From Bdellovibrio bacteriovorus (GTDB lineage Bacteria > Bdellovibrionota > Bdellovibrionia > Bdellovibrionales > Bdellovibrionaceae), in NCBI RefSeq assembly GCF_002208115.1, contig NZ_CP020946.1, positions 1,922,001-1,986,000 on the forward strand: a DNA stretch of 64,000 nucleotides, given 5' to 3'. A program made the position numbers and the translations under genes. How positions within the stretch are numbered: the stretch's first letter is position 1; each line of letters starts with the position of its first letter. This document shows positions 24,542 to 33,277 of the stretch, piece by piece. Below the pieces are notes generated by a model. The model had not been told where the DNA came from. It saw only the letters and a list, made by a program, of their open reading frames with translations, and ran no database searches.

Positions 24542-25470
24542 TATGGACGTCCTCCGGTATCGATTGTCAGAACGGTGCGGTTGTTTGCCACCACCAGTTC
24601 ACAGGGAGTATTAAAGGGCACAGGTCGTTGCACCGGCGCATGTCCGGCTTCAAGACCCTTAAAGAGCGGAATTTCCAAATCCGCAGCCCAGCGTTTAAAG
24701 ACCAATTGAGTTTTATCTTCGGTGCCATTGGGTTCGTTGCCACCAATGAAATCACCCAGCACAATGCCGTGGCATTTTTTCAGAATGCCGGCCTGACGAA
24801 ACTGTTCAAACATGCGATCAATGCGATAGCCGCGTTCGCCGATATCCTCAACAAACAGCAGTCTGCGATCCGCATCAACCTGCCAAGGCGTTCCCAGCGT
24901 GGACTGCAAAACCGTCAGATTGCCTCCCACGATTTTCGATTTCAGGCTTTTCACCTGGCGAGCGACTTCGTTCATAGGTTTCAATTTCTTGAATTCAACC
25001 TGGCGGGTTTTTCCAAACAAAATGTCATGAATTTCTTTTTCATGTTTGGCAGAAACCAGATTGCGTCCCAAACGATCCAACAGAGGCGCATGCAGGCTGG
25101 ACCAGCCCCATTCCTGATTCACAAAAGTGTGCAAAGAGGAAATGTCACTGATACCGATCAGCAGTTTCGGTTCTTTGGGCTTTTTCATTTTCGCCAAGAA
25201 CGGGATCAGACGATTGCTGCCGTAACCACCGCGCAGACACCAGATCACGCGGGAATCCTTGGACTCGATAGCAGCCTTCATAAACTGCCAGCGCGCCTCA
25301 TCTTCATGAGCATGCAAAAAGTGCGGCTTGATGATGCCCTTGGGGATGCGCGGCTGCAGATTCCACTTTTCCAGGAATGCACGCGCCCCTTCCACCTCTT
25401 CGGGTTTGGACGGATAGCCCGGAGCCACCACATCAATCACATCATTTTCTTTCAAAAACTTCCAGGTCAT
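24541..25470 (-). CDS. ldcA: L,D-carboxypeptidase (S66 family, LdcA-type)
   Basis: A 309-residue S66 peptidase that removes the terminal D-Ala from murein tetrapeptides, producing the tripeptide that Mpl uses. Landmarks are VVAPGYPS near the N-terminus, RGGYGSNRL, the nucleophile Ser in LIGISDISSLHTF, Glu in 'FVEDIGERGYRIDRM', and His in LEAGHAPVQRP. No signal peptide, as expected for a cytoplasmic recycling enzyme. It is 3 bases from purB and overlaps the hydrolase gene. The ldcA-hydrolase-mpl order strongly suggests one pathway. Confidence 0.92.
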   Translation of the reverse strand: MTWKFLKENDVIDVVAPGYPSKPEEVEGARAFLEKWNLQPRIPKGIIKPHFLHAHEDEARWQFMKAAIESKDSRVIWCLRGGYGSNRLIPFLAKMKKPKEPKLLIGISDISSLHTFVNQEWGWSSLHAPLLDRLGRNLVSAKHEKEIHDILFGKTRQVEFKKLKPMNEVARQVKSLKSKIVGGNLTVLQSTLGTPWQVDADRRLLFVEDIGERGYRIDRMFEQFRQAGILKKCHGIVLGDFIGGNEPNGTEDKTQLVFKRWAADLEIPLFKGLEAGHAPVQRPVPFNTPCELVVANNRTVLTIDTGGRP

Positions 25471-25473
25471 TGT

Positions 25474-26757
25474 CTACACTCTCTTGATGATGTCTTTGAT
25501 GGCTTTTTTGTGTTTCTTGCCGGTGAAGATCTCGTCGATCTCTTTGGGTTTCAAAAGTTTCTGGATCTGCTCATCCACCAGAAGTTTGTCTTTCAAATGC
25601 TCCCCGTAAGACAGGGAATGACACAGACGCTGCACCAATGCGTAGGCATCCTCACGGATCATTCCTTTTTGAATCAGGGCCAGCAGCACGTGGGAGCTGA
25701 AAATCTGCCCCTGGGAGCTTTCGATATTGTCCATCATGCGTTTCTTGTTCACATCCAGACCATCCAACAAAATGCTCATGCGGTTGCAGGCATAGTCCGC
25801 CACAATAAAGGCATCCGGGAACACCACGCGTTCAACCGAAGAATGGCTGATATCACGCTCGTGCCACAATGCCACGTTCTCAAATCCGGCAATGGCATAA
25901 CCACGCAACAAACGGGAAAGGCCGGTGATATTTTCCGCACTGATGGGGTTTTTCTTGTGCGGCATCGCCGAAGAGCCTTTTTGCCCCTTGGTGAAACCTT
26001 CAGTCACCTCACCCACATCACTGCGCTGAAGATGACGAAGTTCCACTGCCAGACGCTCAAGACCCGTTCCAAACAAAGCCAAGGCCGAAAGCATTTCCGC
26101 ATGACGGTCACGCGGGATCACCTGGGTGGCGATGGTTTCAGTTTTAAGTTTTAGTTTCTTTGCCACCAAAGATTCAATCTTCGGAGCTTGCGATGAATAA
26201 GTCCCCACCGCACCGCTCAGCTTGCAGATCATCATGTTATCAAGAGCGGCTTTCACCCGTTTTTTATTGCGTTGGGTTTCAGCAAGGAAGCCGGCCATTT
26301 TGAATCCGAACGTGGTCGGCTCTGCGAACATCCCGTGAGTGCGCCCCGCGCACAGCGTTTCAGCGTGCTTGGTCACCAAAGACTTCAGGGACTTTTCCAG
26401 GGCATCGATGGATTTCATAAGAACCACACCCGCCTCGCGCACTTGCAGACTGAAGGCCGTATCCAGCACATCCGAAGAAGTCATGCCGTAATGAATGAAC
26501 TTGCCCTGGGGGCCGACGTTTTCAGCCAGATTGGAAACAAACGCGATCACATCGTGTTTGGTTTCGCGTTCGATTTCAGAAATTCTTTTCACATTGAAGC
26601 GAGCTTTTTGAGCGATGACCTTGGCTGCGTTCTTGGGAATGATACCGAGCTGGGATTGAACCTGCGCCACGGCAATTTCAACTTCCATCATTTTTCCGAA
26701 CTTGTGGTCGGCGTCCCAAAGAAGGCCCATTTCCGGGCGGGTGTATCTCTCAATCAC
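25474..26757 (-). CDS. purB: Adenylosuccinate lyase
   Basis: A 427-residue fumarase-superfamily enzyme that releases fumarate from SAICAR and from adenylosuccinate in purine synthesis. Landmarks are the N-terminal VIERYTRPEMG, 'HYGMTSSDVLDTA', 'GRTHGMFAEPTTFG' and the signature loop KGSSAMPHKKNPI. GTG 26757 is chosen: it gives the B. subtilis-like start IERYTRPEM and overlaps the upstream stop as GTGA. An in-frame ATG at 26814 lies inside the previous gene. It is sandwiched between an oxidoreductase-like gene and ldcA in a minus-strand operon. Confidence 0.95.
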   Translation of the reverse strand: MIERYTRPEMGLLWDADHKFGKMMEVEIAVAQVQSQLGIIPKNAAKVIAQKARFNVKRISEIERETKHDVIAFVSNLAENVGPQGKFIHYGMTSSDVLDTAFSLQVREAGVVLMKSIDALEKSLKSLVTKHAETLCAGRTHGMFAEPTTFGFKMAGFLAETQRNKKRVKAALDNMMICKLSGAVGTYSSQAPKIESLVAKKLKLKTETIATQVIPRDRHAEMLSALALFGTGLERLAVELRHLQRSDVGEVTEGFTKGQKGSSAMPHKKNPISAENITGLSRLLRGYAIAGFENVALWHERDISHSSVERVVFPDAFIVADYACNRMSILLDGLDVNKKRMMDNIESSQGQIFSSHVLLALIQKGMIREDAYALVQRLCHSLSYGEHLKDKLLVDEQIQKLLKPKEIDEIFTGKKHKKAIKDIIKRV

Positions 26758-28058
26758 GGATTTTGTTCCTTTCGCTTCTTCTCTTTTTGCTCTTTCAGAA
26801 GTTTTTCTTTCCACCAGTTCACAATTTGCAACTGGATGCGCTCATGATTGTCAAAGTAAGCGCCCCAACTGTAATGCGGCCATACTTCAGGCCCATCCAG
26901 ATGAAGATTGCCAAAACCCGCGCGACCACGACGGGAGGTCTGTTTTTCCCCGAACACCGGGAAGCGTGAAGCTCCCAGTTGCGCATAAGTGTAGTAATAC
27001 TCCTGCGGGAAACTGAGAATCTGCGGATCCGACAACGACATGCGCGCCATCAGCAGATTCTTCATGCGGTCACTGCGCACAGTCAGGTATTCTTTATTGA
27101 ATCGCTGGACTGTCGGGATTCGCATCCACACGTCAAACTGATCTGCCAGTGAAGTTCTTTGCAGAACCATCATGTTTTCATGAGTCCATGGTGACGACAG
27201 ATCATCAACCACCAGCATATGCAGCGGCAGACGATCGCGCTCAAAGCATTGCTGCAATCCCACCCGGTAACGAACCCAGCACCATTCAGGCTCCAGCGCC
27301 CCTTCCGGGAAGAAGTATTTCCCCAGACGCTCATTCAGGAAATACGTCTCTTCACTGGAAAGCATCCAGACGATCTGCTCCAAACGGAACAATCCCTGTT
27401 TTTCACCGGAAAGTTCAAGCCCGGTGATGGATTTGCCACCACCAAAGGACACGTCCATGATCTGATGCGGGCGCATGACTTCAACACCTTTGCTGGCAAG
27501 CCAGGTCAGGGATTTTTCAAGGCCATTGCGAGTCGCCTGACGAACCAGGAAAGAAGAAGACAGCGGTGCCGCCGCCCCGACGCAGGCTCCGCGGGCATTG
27601 GGAGCATAGGTGGTTCCAGACCACTGATGCGCCAGATGCAAAATCCAGCTCTGATCAAAACTCAAGGCCTCAAGATGCTTGTGCAGATTCTTAGCGGTTT
27701 TATCAGGACTGCTGCCGGCGATGAGTTCTTTGACTGGGGTTGCCAGTGAAGACTGATCCAGCTTGTACTTGCTGACCGGACCTTTAAATTCAAAAGGACC
27801 TTCCTTCAGCCACAAAGTAAAGCCGTTGGAAACTTCATCGTAAGGATCATCGGAATACAAACGCTCAAGCTGGGACTCGGAAATGCGTTCGTTGCGCAAA
27901 AATCCAAAAGGACCTTCAACGTCTTCCGAGGGCCACACACCCAGTTTCGAAGACACATCAACAAGAGTTGTTTTGATACCTTCTTTCGCCAAGGCCGCCG
28001 CCAGCCAGTGACCGCGACCAAATGCTGAAATCAAGATAACGGGACTGCCCAGTTCCAT
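26754..28058 (-). CDS. Putative FAD/NAD-binding oxidoreductase-like protein, unknown function
   Basis: A 434-residue protein. Residues 5-42 look like a Rossmann beta-alpha-beta with a degenerate Gly motif (VILISAFGRGHWLAAALAKE) ending in the acidic-type strand TTLVDVSS, as in flavin amine oxidase-like proteins. The rest has no motif I recognise. The variant loop (GRGHW instead of GxGxxG) makes cofactor binding uncertain. The C-terminus is very Lys/Glu-rich. It overlaps purB as GTGA and is first gene in the purB-ldcA-mpl operon; why it is there is unclear. Confidence 0.6.
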   Translation of the reverse strand: MELGSPVILISAFGRGHWLAAALAKEGIKTTLVDVSSKLGVWPSEDVEGPFGFLRNERISESQLERLYSDDPYDEVSNGFTLWLKEGPFEFKGPVSKYKLDQSSLATPVKELIAGSSPDKTAKNLHKHLEALSFDQSWILHLAHQWSGTTYAPNARGACVGAAAPLSSSFLVRQATRNGLEKSLTWLASKGVEVMRPHQIMDVSFGGGKSITGLELSGEKQGLFRLEQIVWMLSSEETYFLNERLGKYFFPEGALEPEWCWVRYRVGLQQCFERDRLPLHMLVVDDLSSPWTHENMMVLQRTSLADQFDVWMRIPTVQRFNKEYLTVRSDRMKNLLMARMSLSDPQILSFPQEYYYTYAQLGASRFPVFGEKQTSRRGRAGFGNLHLDGPEVWPHYSWGAYFDNHERIQLQIVNWWKEKLLKEQKEKKRKEQNP

Positions 28059-28182
28059 CGCCGAGATAATCTCCTGTTTTTGAAGTGAATTAGAATCCTA
28101 AAGGCTCTTAATGATTAGAAAATCACGAATTGATAAAGTCAAAGGTGCGCACTGCATCCAAAGGGTTTCCCAGGGCTTTTTC

Positions 28183-28211
28183 TTGTGAATTGCCCCCGCC
28201 CCCTCTAGAAT
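28183..28211 (+). promoter_or_regulatory. Sigma-70-type promoter for the glutathione peroxidase gene
   Basis: TTGTGA (28183-28188), 17-base spacer, TAGAAT (28206-28211). The predicted start is near 28218, just ahead of the AAGGGGA ribosome-binding site at 28221. Confidence 0.65.
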
Positions 28212-28231
28212 ACGAGCATCAAGGGGACACC

Positions 28232-28786
28232 ATGCGTATTTTTACTCTTATCGCCCTCATTTTGTGCACTTCCTTTGCCTGGGCCAAGGACACACCCGCG
28301 AGCTTCTTTGATCTTTCCGCCAACTCGCTTTCCGGCAAAAAGGTCAACTTCTCCACATACCGCGGAAAGGTCGTTCTGGTGGTCAACACGGCTTCCCAAT
28401 GCGGCTTCACACCCCAGTTAAAAGAGCTGGAAGAAATGTACAAAAAATACGCAGACCGCGGCTTTGTCGTTCTGGGCTTCCCATCCAACGACTTCAAACA
28501 GGAAAAAGGCACGAACGAAGAAGTTCAGACTTTTGCCACCAAGGAATTTGGCGTGACCTTCCCGTTGTTTGATAAGGCTCCGGTCAGCGGGAAGGACATT
28601 CAGCCGGTTTATCAATTCCTGACGACACAAAAGCCCGGTTTGATCTTCAAAGATGTGGCGTGGAATTTTGAAAAGTTCCTAATCAATCGCAAAGGACAGG
28701 TGGTTGAACGCTGGAGTTCGATCACCAAACCCTCCTCGGACTCCATCACCAAATCCGTGGAAAAAGCCCTGAACGAACCTCTCTAA
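28232..28786 (+). CDS. Exported glutathione-peroxidase family thiol peroxidase
   Basis: A 184-residue GPx with a signal peptide (residues 1-18, ending FAWA), so it acts in the periplasm, which is unusual for bacterial GPx proteins. Peroxidatic Cys57 lies in NTASQCGFT. The second motif, normally FPCNQF, reads FPSNDFKQE at 83-91: the usual resolving Cys and the tetrad Gln are replaced. The WNFEKFLI tetrad motif is kept. ATG 28232 is chosen for its ribosome-binding site and signal peptide. Electron donor unknown. It is divergent from the oxidoreductase-like gene. Confidence 0.9.
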   Translation: MRIFTLIALILCTSFAWAKDTPASFFDLSANSLSGKKVNFSTYRGKVVLVVNTASQCGFTPQLKELEEMYKKYADRGFVVLGFPSNDFKQEKGTNEEVQTFATKEFGVTFPLFDKAPVSGKDIQPVYQFLTTQKPGLIFKDVAWNFEKFLINRKGQVVERWSSITKPSSDSITKSVEKALNEPL

Positions 28787-28849
28787 AAAGTCCGGTGTCC
28801 CAAAGCGAGACAAATCGAAGATTTCTGGACTCCGTTTTGATACTTTGCT

Positions 28850-28879
28850 TTGAAGTTTTACCCCTTTTGATTCGATAAT
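28850..28879 (+). promoter_or_regulatory. Candidate sigma-70 promoter for the outer-membrane barrel gene
   Basis: TTGAAG (28850-28855), 18-base spacer, GATAAT (28874-28879), upstream of AGGAGGGGG and the GTG start at 28897. Confidence 0.5.
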
Positions 28880-28896
28880 ATCAGGAGGGGGACCTT

Positions 28897-29667
28897 GTGA
28901 AAACCACAGCTCGATCACTTACATACAGCCTTCTGATTTTACTTGCTTTGGGGCTTAGCCTACCCTCGAAATCCCTGGCCCAGTCTGATCACAAATCCTA
29001 TCTGATTTCCCAAGTTGACGCGGACGAAGCTTACGACCCATTCACTGATTATTCTGAATTTGAAGAGGAATCCGACGAAGAGGCTGACATCAACTTCTTC
29101 CGCAATGGCCGCTTCTTCACGATTGGCTTGGCCGGCGGTATGCGCGGCTTTACCGGCAACTTTGCTGATGCCTATTCCTCGGCTCCGACTTTTGGTATTT
29201 TCCTGACTTACTTCTTTGACCTGCGCCTGGCGATGAGCCTGGGTTTCCAAACGGGCGACCACGCGGTGAAATTCACCGTTAACAACCAATCCAAAACTTA
29301 CGAAGGGAACGTGTCTATCACGGCCGTGAACTTTGACTTGAAGTACTACATGAACACCCAGAACGTGACCCGCGGGCTTGCGGATCTGAATCCGTACATC
29401 CTGGGCGGCTTGGGGCAATTCTATCGCACTTACACGATTGCGGGACTTGATGGCTTCAGCCGTGACTCGACAATGGGTTTTGATATCGGTGCGGGTTTAG
29501 AGATCCCTTTGATGCGCAAAAAAGCCTACCTGGGCCTGCAAGGGACTTATCACTATGTGAACTTCAGCGACGAGAATAAGTCCTACGTGGACGGAACTGA
29601 AAAGCTGGATAAGAATCTGACCGGTGACTTCTATAACTTCCTGGTGATCCTGGGGATGAACTTCTAA
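28897..29667 (+). CDS. Predicted outer-membrane beta-barrel protein
   Basis: A 256-residue protein that starts with GTG behind an AGGAGGGGG ribosome-binding site. A signal peptide (about residues 1-29, ending SLA) is followed by an acidic linker (residues 45-63, many Glu/Asp) and then repeated amphipathic strands rich in Gly and aromatics (FFTIGLAGGMRGFTGNF, 'YILGGLGQFYRTYTI'). It ends in Phe (LVILGMNF), as outer-membrane barrels do. The strand count suggests an eight-stranded OmpA/OmpW-like barrel. Function unknown. Confidence 0.78.
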   Translation: MKTTARSLTYSLLILLALGLSLPSKSLAQSDHKSYLISQVDADEAYDPFTDYSEFEEESDEEADINFFRNGRFFTIGLAGGMRGFTGNFADAYSSAPTFGIFLTYFFDLRLAMSLGFQTGDHAVKFTVNNQSKTYEGNVSITAVNFDLKYYMNTQNVTRGLADLNPYILGGLGQFYRTYTIAGLDGFSRDSTMGFDIGAGLEIPLMRKKAYLGLQGTYHYVNFSDENKSYVDGTEKLDKNLTGDFYNFLVILGMNF

Positions 29668-29677
29668 TCATCCCCGT

Positions 29678-31045
29678 CTAACTGACAAAGACCCCAATGA
29701 CTTGCAGCAAAAGGCCCACGATAATCACCACCGGCCCTGCCCACTTCAGAACAAACATCCAATGCGGATACATGGAATAGCTGACGAACTTGTCCTTATC
29801 GACAAAACCCAGCTCTTTTTCCTTGTCCGAAACCCCGCGATTAAAGGCGATCAAAATACCCAGCGCCACCAGCGGTAGCAGCCAGTTGATCAGCAATGAA
29901 TCCAGATTTTCGATCAACGAACGGCCCCCTACACGGATGTCCTTAAAGATCGAACTGGAAAGTGCCGGCAGAACCGTCAGCATCAAGGCAATCGCGCCGG
30001 AATACCAGGTCGCTTTGCCACGCTCCATTTCTTTTTTAGCATCCACCCAGTTGGACACGACAACTTCCAGCAGACCGATACTGGCATTCAGCGCCGCCAT
30101 ATAAAGACACGCAAAGAACGCCAGACCAAACAGCGTGCCCCCGCGAATTCCCAACAGGTATTTCGGCAGGACCTCAAACATCAACGCCGGATCCGTCAAC
30201 GGCACGTTGGACGCCTGGAAAGCCACCGGGAAGATCATCACCACGGCCACCAGTGAAATCACCGTGTCCACGATCGTCACACGGAAGCCTGCCGTCGGAA
30301 CGTGGTCCTCTTCACGCATGTAAGAACCAAAGGTCACCATCGTGCCAAAGCCCACTGAAAGCGTGAAGAACACATGCCCTAGTGCGTGGTTGATGGAATC
30401 CCAGCTCAGCTTTGAAAAGTCCGGATAAAACAGGAAGCGCAGAACTTCGGGAGTTGAAGGAAGTGAAAAAGAACGCATGACCAGAATAATCACCAGCACC
30501 GCAAACAACGGCATGGTGTACCCGATCCAGCGTTCCAACCCCTGCTGCACCCCTTTGACGACCACCACAACCGTGATCAGAATGTGCGCACTGGCCAACA
30601 TCAACTGCAGCCAGCCGTTGGACATCAGCGCTGCCAGATTGGTTTTGTCAGTCAGTTGTTCGGGACTGGAAAATAACGACACCAGGAACTGGGTCAGGAA
30701 ATGCAAAACCCAGCCGCTGATCACCGAATAATAAGACAGAACAACAATACTGACCATCACCGCCAGGCGCCCGACCCAGCGGAAATTCACACCGGTCTTG
30801 GCACTCATCTGCTGAGTGGCGACGATCACCGAACGGCGTGTCCCCTTACCCAGCATCAGTTCAGCAATCAGCAGCGGAGCCCCGATCGCCAAAGCCAGCA
30901 GACCATAAAGCAAAATGAAGGCACCGCCCCCGTTTTCGCCCACGACATAGGGAAAACGCCACAGATTCCCCAGACCACAGGCAGAGCCGATGGCCAGAAG
31001 ATAGAATCCGTAGCGTGTTTTCCACGAGCCGCGTTTACTAGCCAT
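29678..31045 (-). CDS. Sodium-dependent transporter, SNF/NSS family
   Basis: A 455-residue membrane protein of the LeuT-type neurotransmitter:sodium symporter family, with about 11-12 transmembrane helices. The first helix has the family signature GSACGLGNLWRFPYVVGENG, with the unwound Na+/substrate site. The likely cargo is an amino acid driven by Na+. ATG 31045 (MASKRG) is chosen; it overlaps the end of der by 8 bases, so translation is probably coupled. In a predator, uptake of prey-derived amino acids is a reasonable role (inference). Confidence 0.92.
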   Translation of the reverse strand: MASKRGSWKTRYGFYLLAIGSACGLGNLWRFPYVVGENGGGAFILLYGLLALAIGAPLLIAELMLGKGTRRSVIVATQQMSAKTGVNFRWVGRLAVMVSIVVLSYYSVISGWVLHFLTQFLVSLFSSPEQLTDKTNLAALMSNGWLQLMLASAHILITVVVVVKGVQQGLERWIGYTMPLFAVLVIILVMRSFSLPSTPEVLRFLFYPDFSKLSWDSINHALGHVFFTLSVGFGTMVTFGSYMREEDHVPTAGFRVTIVDTVISLVAVVMIFPVAFQASNVPLTDPALMFEVLPKYLLGIRGGTLFGLAFFACLYMAALNASIGLLEVVVSNWVDAKKEMERGKATWYSGAIALMLTVLPALSSSIFKDIRVGGRSLIENLDSLLINWLLPLVALGILIAFNRGVSDKEKELGFVDKDKFVSYSMYPHWMFVLKWAGPVVIIVGLLLQVIGVFVS

Positions 31046-32387
31046 TATCCGGTCCACCACGACGTGACTTCATACAGAAGATACGAATCGGCATCCCATG
31101 AAGATCCCAGTTCGTCTTAATGTGCTTAATCAGGAAGCGGCGATAAGAGTTCGTCACTCCATCCGGATGGTTCGCAAACGCGATAAATGCCGGCGGCTGC
31201 TGATACGTTTGAGTCAGATAATAGAACTTCACGTTCGTCGTACCCCATACCGGAGCCGGAGCTTTACGGATGGTTTCGAAGAAGAAGTCATTCAGTTCTG
31301 CCGTAGGAACACGGAAGGTCATCTGATGAGCGACTTTTTCAATCATCTCAAACAGGTCTTCCAGACCATAACCGGTCTTGGCACTGGTGAAGACAATATG
31401 CACGTCCGTGAAGAAGTGGAACACACGTTCAACCTGTTCACGGAAGGTCTTGCGGTATTCAGGAACTTCCTTACCACCCAAGTCCGATTTGTTCGCCACG
31501 ACGATCACACCTTTGTGATCTTCCAGAATCGCCTGCATGATGCGCGCATCCTGATCTGTCGGACCCACAGTTCCATCCACCATCAACAGCACGATATCTG
31601 CGCGACGAATGGCCTCCTGGGATTTAAAGGCAGAGATGATTTCCAGATCCTCTTCACGTTTCGCAGAACGACGAAGACCGGCGGTATCAACCAAAGTGTA
31701 CTTTTTTTCGTTGTAAATGAAAGGTGAATCGACAGAGTCAATGGTTGTACCGGCAACATCAGAAACGATCATGCGGTTGTAACCCAGGATCGCATTGCAG
31801 ATAGAGCTCTTACCCACGTTCGGTTTACCGACGATGGCGATATTCATACCCTCTTTCACAGTTCCTGGATTTTCAGGGATCTGCGCCACAACCCACTCAA
31901 GGATTTCAGCCAGACCACGGCGCTGCTCGAAAGAGGCCGCAACCACGTCCACGCCGAACTCATAGAAGTCAGCCTTGGCCATGTCCTGATCCTGATCACT
32001 GTCGACCTTGTTGATCACCAGAAGGAACGGTTTACCGGTTTGTTTTGCGACGCGAATGATGTCACGGTCTTCAGGCACCAGGCCCACACGACCATCCATC
32101 ACCGCCACGATCAGATCCACTGAGTGCAGGAACTCAGTCACCTGTTCTTTGATCAGCTTGGAGAAAATGTCGCCAGCTTCCGTGATACCGCCCGTGTCGA
32201 TCAGGTCAAATTGTTTGCCCCAGATGTCGACCGGTTCGATCATGATGTCACGGGTAACCCCGGCCTGGTTTTTCACCACGGCTTTACGGGTTTCAGTGAT
32301 GATATTAAACAATGTTGATTTCCCGACGTTCGGGCGACCGATGATCGCCACCTTCGGGGCGAAATCAGTCTTTACTGTCGACGACAT
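31038..32387 (-). CDS. der: Ribosome biogenesis GTPase Der (EngA)
   Basis: A 449-residue double GTPase needed for 50S assembly. G1 motifs GRPNVGKS (first domain) and GKPNVGKS (second domain), DTGG and DTAG switch II motifs, NKVD and NKSD G4 motifs, and a C-terminal KH-like domain. ATG 32387 is preferred because AAGGAG lies 7 bases upstream; a TTG two codons earlier is too close. It overlaps era upstream (by 23 bases) and the transporter downstream (by 8 bases). Confidence 0.97.
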   Translation of the reverse strand: MSSTVKTDFAPKVAIIGRPNVGKSTLFNIITETRKAVVKNQAGVTRDIMIEPVDIWGKQFDLIDTGGITEAGDIFSKLIKEQVTEFLHSVDLIVAVMDGRVGLVPEDRDIIRVAKQTGKPFLLVINKVDSDQDQDMAKADFYEFGVDVVAASFEQRRGLAEILEWVVAQIPENPGTVKEGMNIAIVGKPNVGKSSICNAILGYNRMIVSDVAGTTIDSVDSPFIYNEKKYTLVDTAGLRRSAKREEDLEIISAFKSQEAIRRADIVLLMVDGTVGPTDQDARIMQAILEDHKGVIVVANKSDLGGKEVPEYRKTFREQVERVFHFFTDVHIVFTSAKTGYGLEDLFEMIEKVAHQMTFRVPTAELNDFFFETIRKAPAPVWGTTNVKFYYLTQTYQQPPAFIAFANHPDGVTNSYRRFLIKHIKTNWDLHGMPIRIFCMKSRRGGPDNG

Positions 32388-33276
32388 ATCCAAGCTCCTT
32401 CATCATGCGTTTATTGGAGAACCACTCGGGCTTGGCTGCCACGTTCAGGTCCAGGAAGATTTTCTCTCCCATCAGTTTTTCAATTTCCTTGCGGGCTTCC
32501 ATGCCGATTTGTTTGATCAGGCTGGCACCTTTACCAATAACGATCGCCTTGTGGCTGTCTTTGGACACCACGATCTCCGCATAGATCTTTGGCACGGGCT
32601 TGGCGTCTTCTTCAAATTTCACGATACGAACCGCAATGGAATACGGGATTTCATGATGAAGGGCCTCAAAGCACTGCTCACGGATGATTTCCGCCGCCAT
32701 CTCACGCACGTTTTCATTCGTAAACAGTTCCGTGTCATACAAAGGCGCCGGGGACTCTGGAAGCAGTTCCATAAACTCGATCAGAAGTGCTTCACGCTCT
32801 TCCTGATCGTTTTTGGAGTCCTTCACAGAAACCGAGAAGGCTTTTCCGCCCTTGTCCTCGACCATCTTGCGAAGAATCATCACACGGTGGGATTTTTCTT
32901 CGATATCCGTTTTGGTGATCACAGCCACCCAGGGTTTGCCGCTTTTGGAAACCAGGTCGATGACTTTTTCTGCGTTTTCCGGTTTTTCCTCGTCAACCGC
33001 AATGATCGCCAGCAAAGCGTCAGAGCTGTTGATAACGTCATGCGCTTCCTGAGCCAGGAAACCATTCAAGCCTTCATCGGCTTTGATCAAACCCGGGGCA
33101 TCAACAAAGATCACCTGACCTTTATCCGTGCTCCAGATGCCCAGAATGCGGCGGCGGGTTGTCTGAGGTTTTGAAGAGACGATAGAGACCTTTTCGTCCA
33201 CAAGGAAGTTCATCAGCGTGCTCTTCCCCGCGTTCGGCTGTCCGATCAGACCTAAAAATCCAGCTTTGTAACTCAT
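32365..33276 (-). CDS. era: GTPase Era
   Basis: A 303-residue GTPase that binds 16S rRNA near its 3' end. GQPNAGKST (G1), the SSKPQTTRRRILGI effector region, DAPGL (G3) and TKTD (G4) are followed by a KH domain containing GKGASLIKQIG. The start sits 1 base after the rnc stop, with GGAGACG as ribosome-binding site inside rnc. The rnc-era-der order couples rRNA processing and ribosome assembly genes. Confidence 0.97.
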   Translation of the reverse strand: MSYKAGFLGLIGQPNAGKSTLMNFLVDEKVSIVSSKPQTTRRRILGIWSTDKGQVIFVDAPGLIKADEGLNGFLAQEAHDVINSSDALLAIIAVDEEKPENAEKVIDLVSKSGKPWVAVITKTDIEEKSHRVMILRKMVEDKGGKAFSVSVKDSKNDQEEREALLIEFMELLPESPAPLYDTELFTNENVREMAAEIIREQCFEALHHEIPYSIAVRIVKFEEDAKPVPKIYAEIVVSKDSHKAIVIGKGASLIKQIGMEARKEIEKLMGEKIFLDLNVAAKPEWFSNKRMMKELGYVVDSKD

Positions 33277-33277
33277 C

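Noticed and set aside
24628-26154. A 508-codon open frame opposite ldcA and purB
   Set aside because: Spans two real genes on the other strand; composition is that of a reverse-frame shadow.
32008-33174. A 388-codon open frame opposite der and era
   Set aside because: Covers parts of two well-defined GTPase genes in antisense; no domain.
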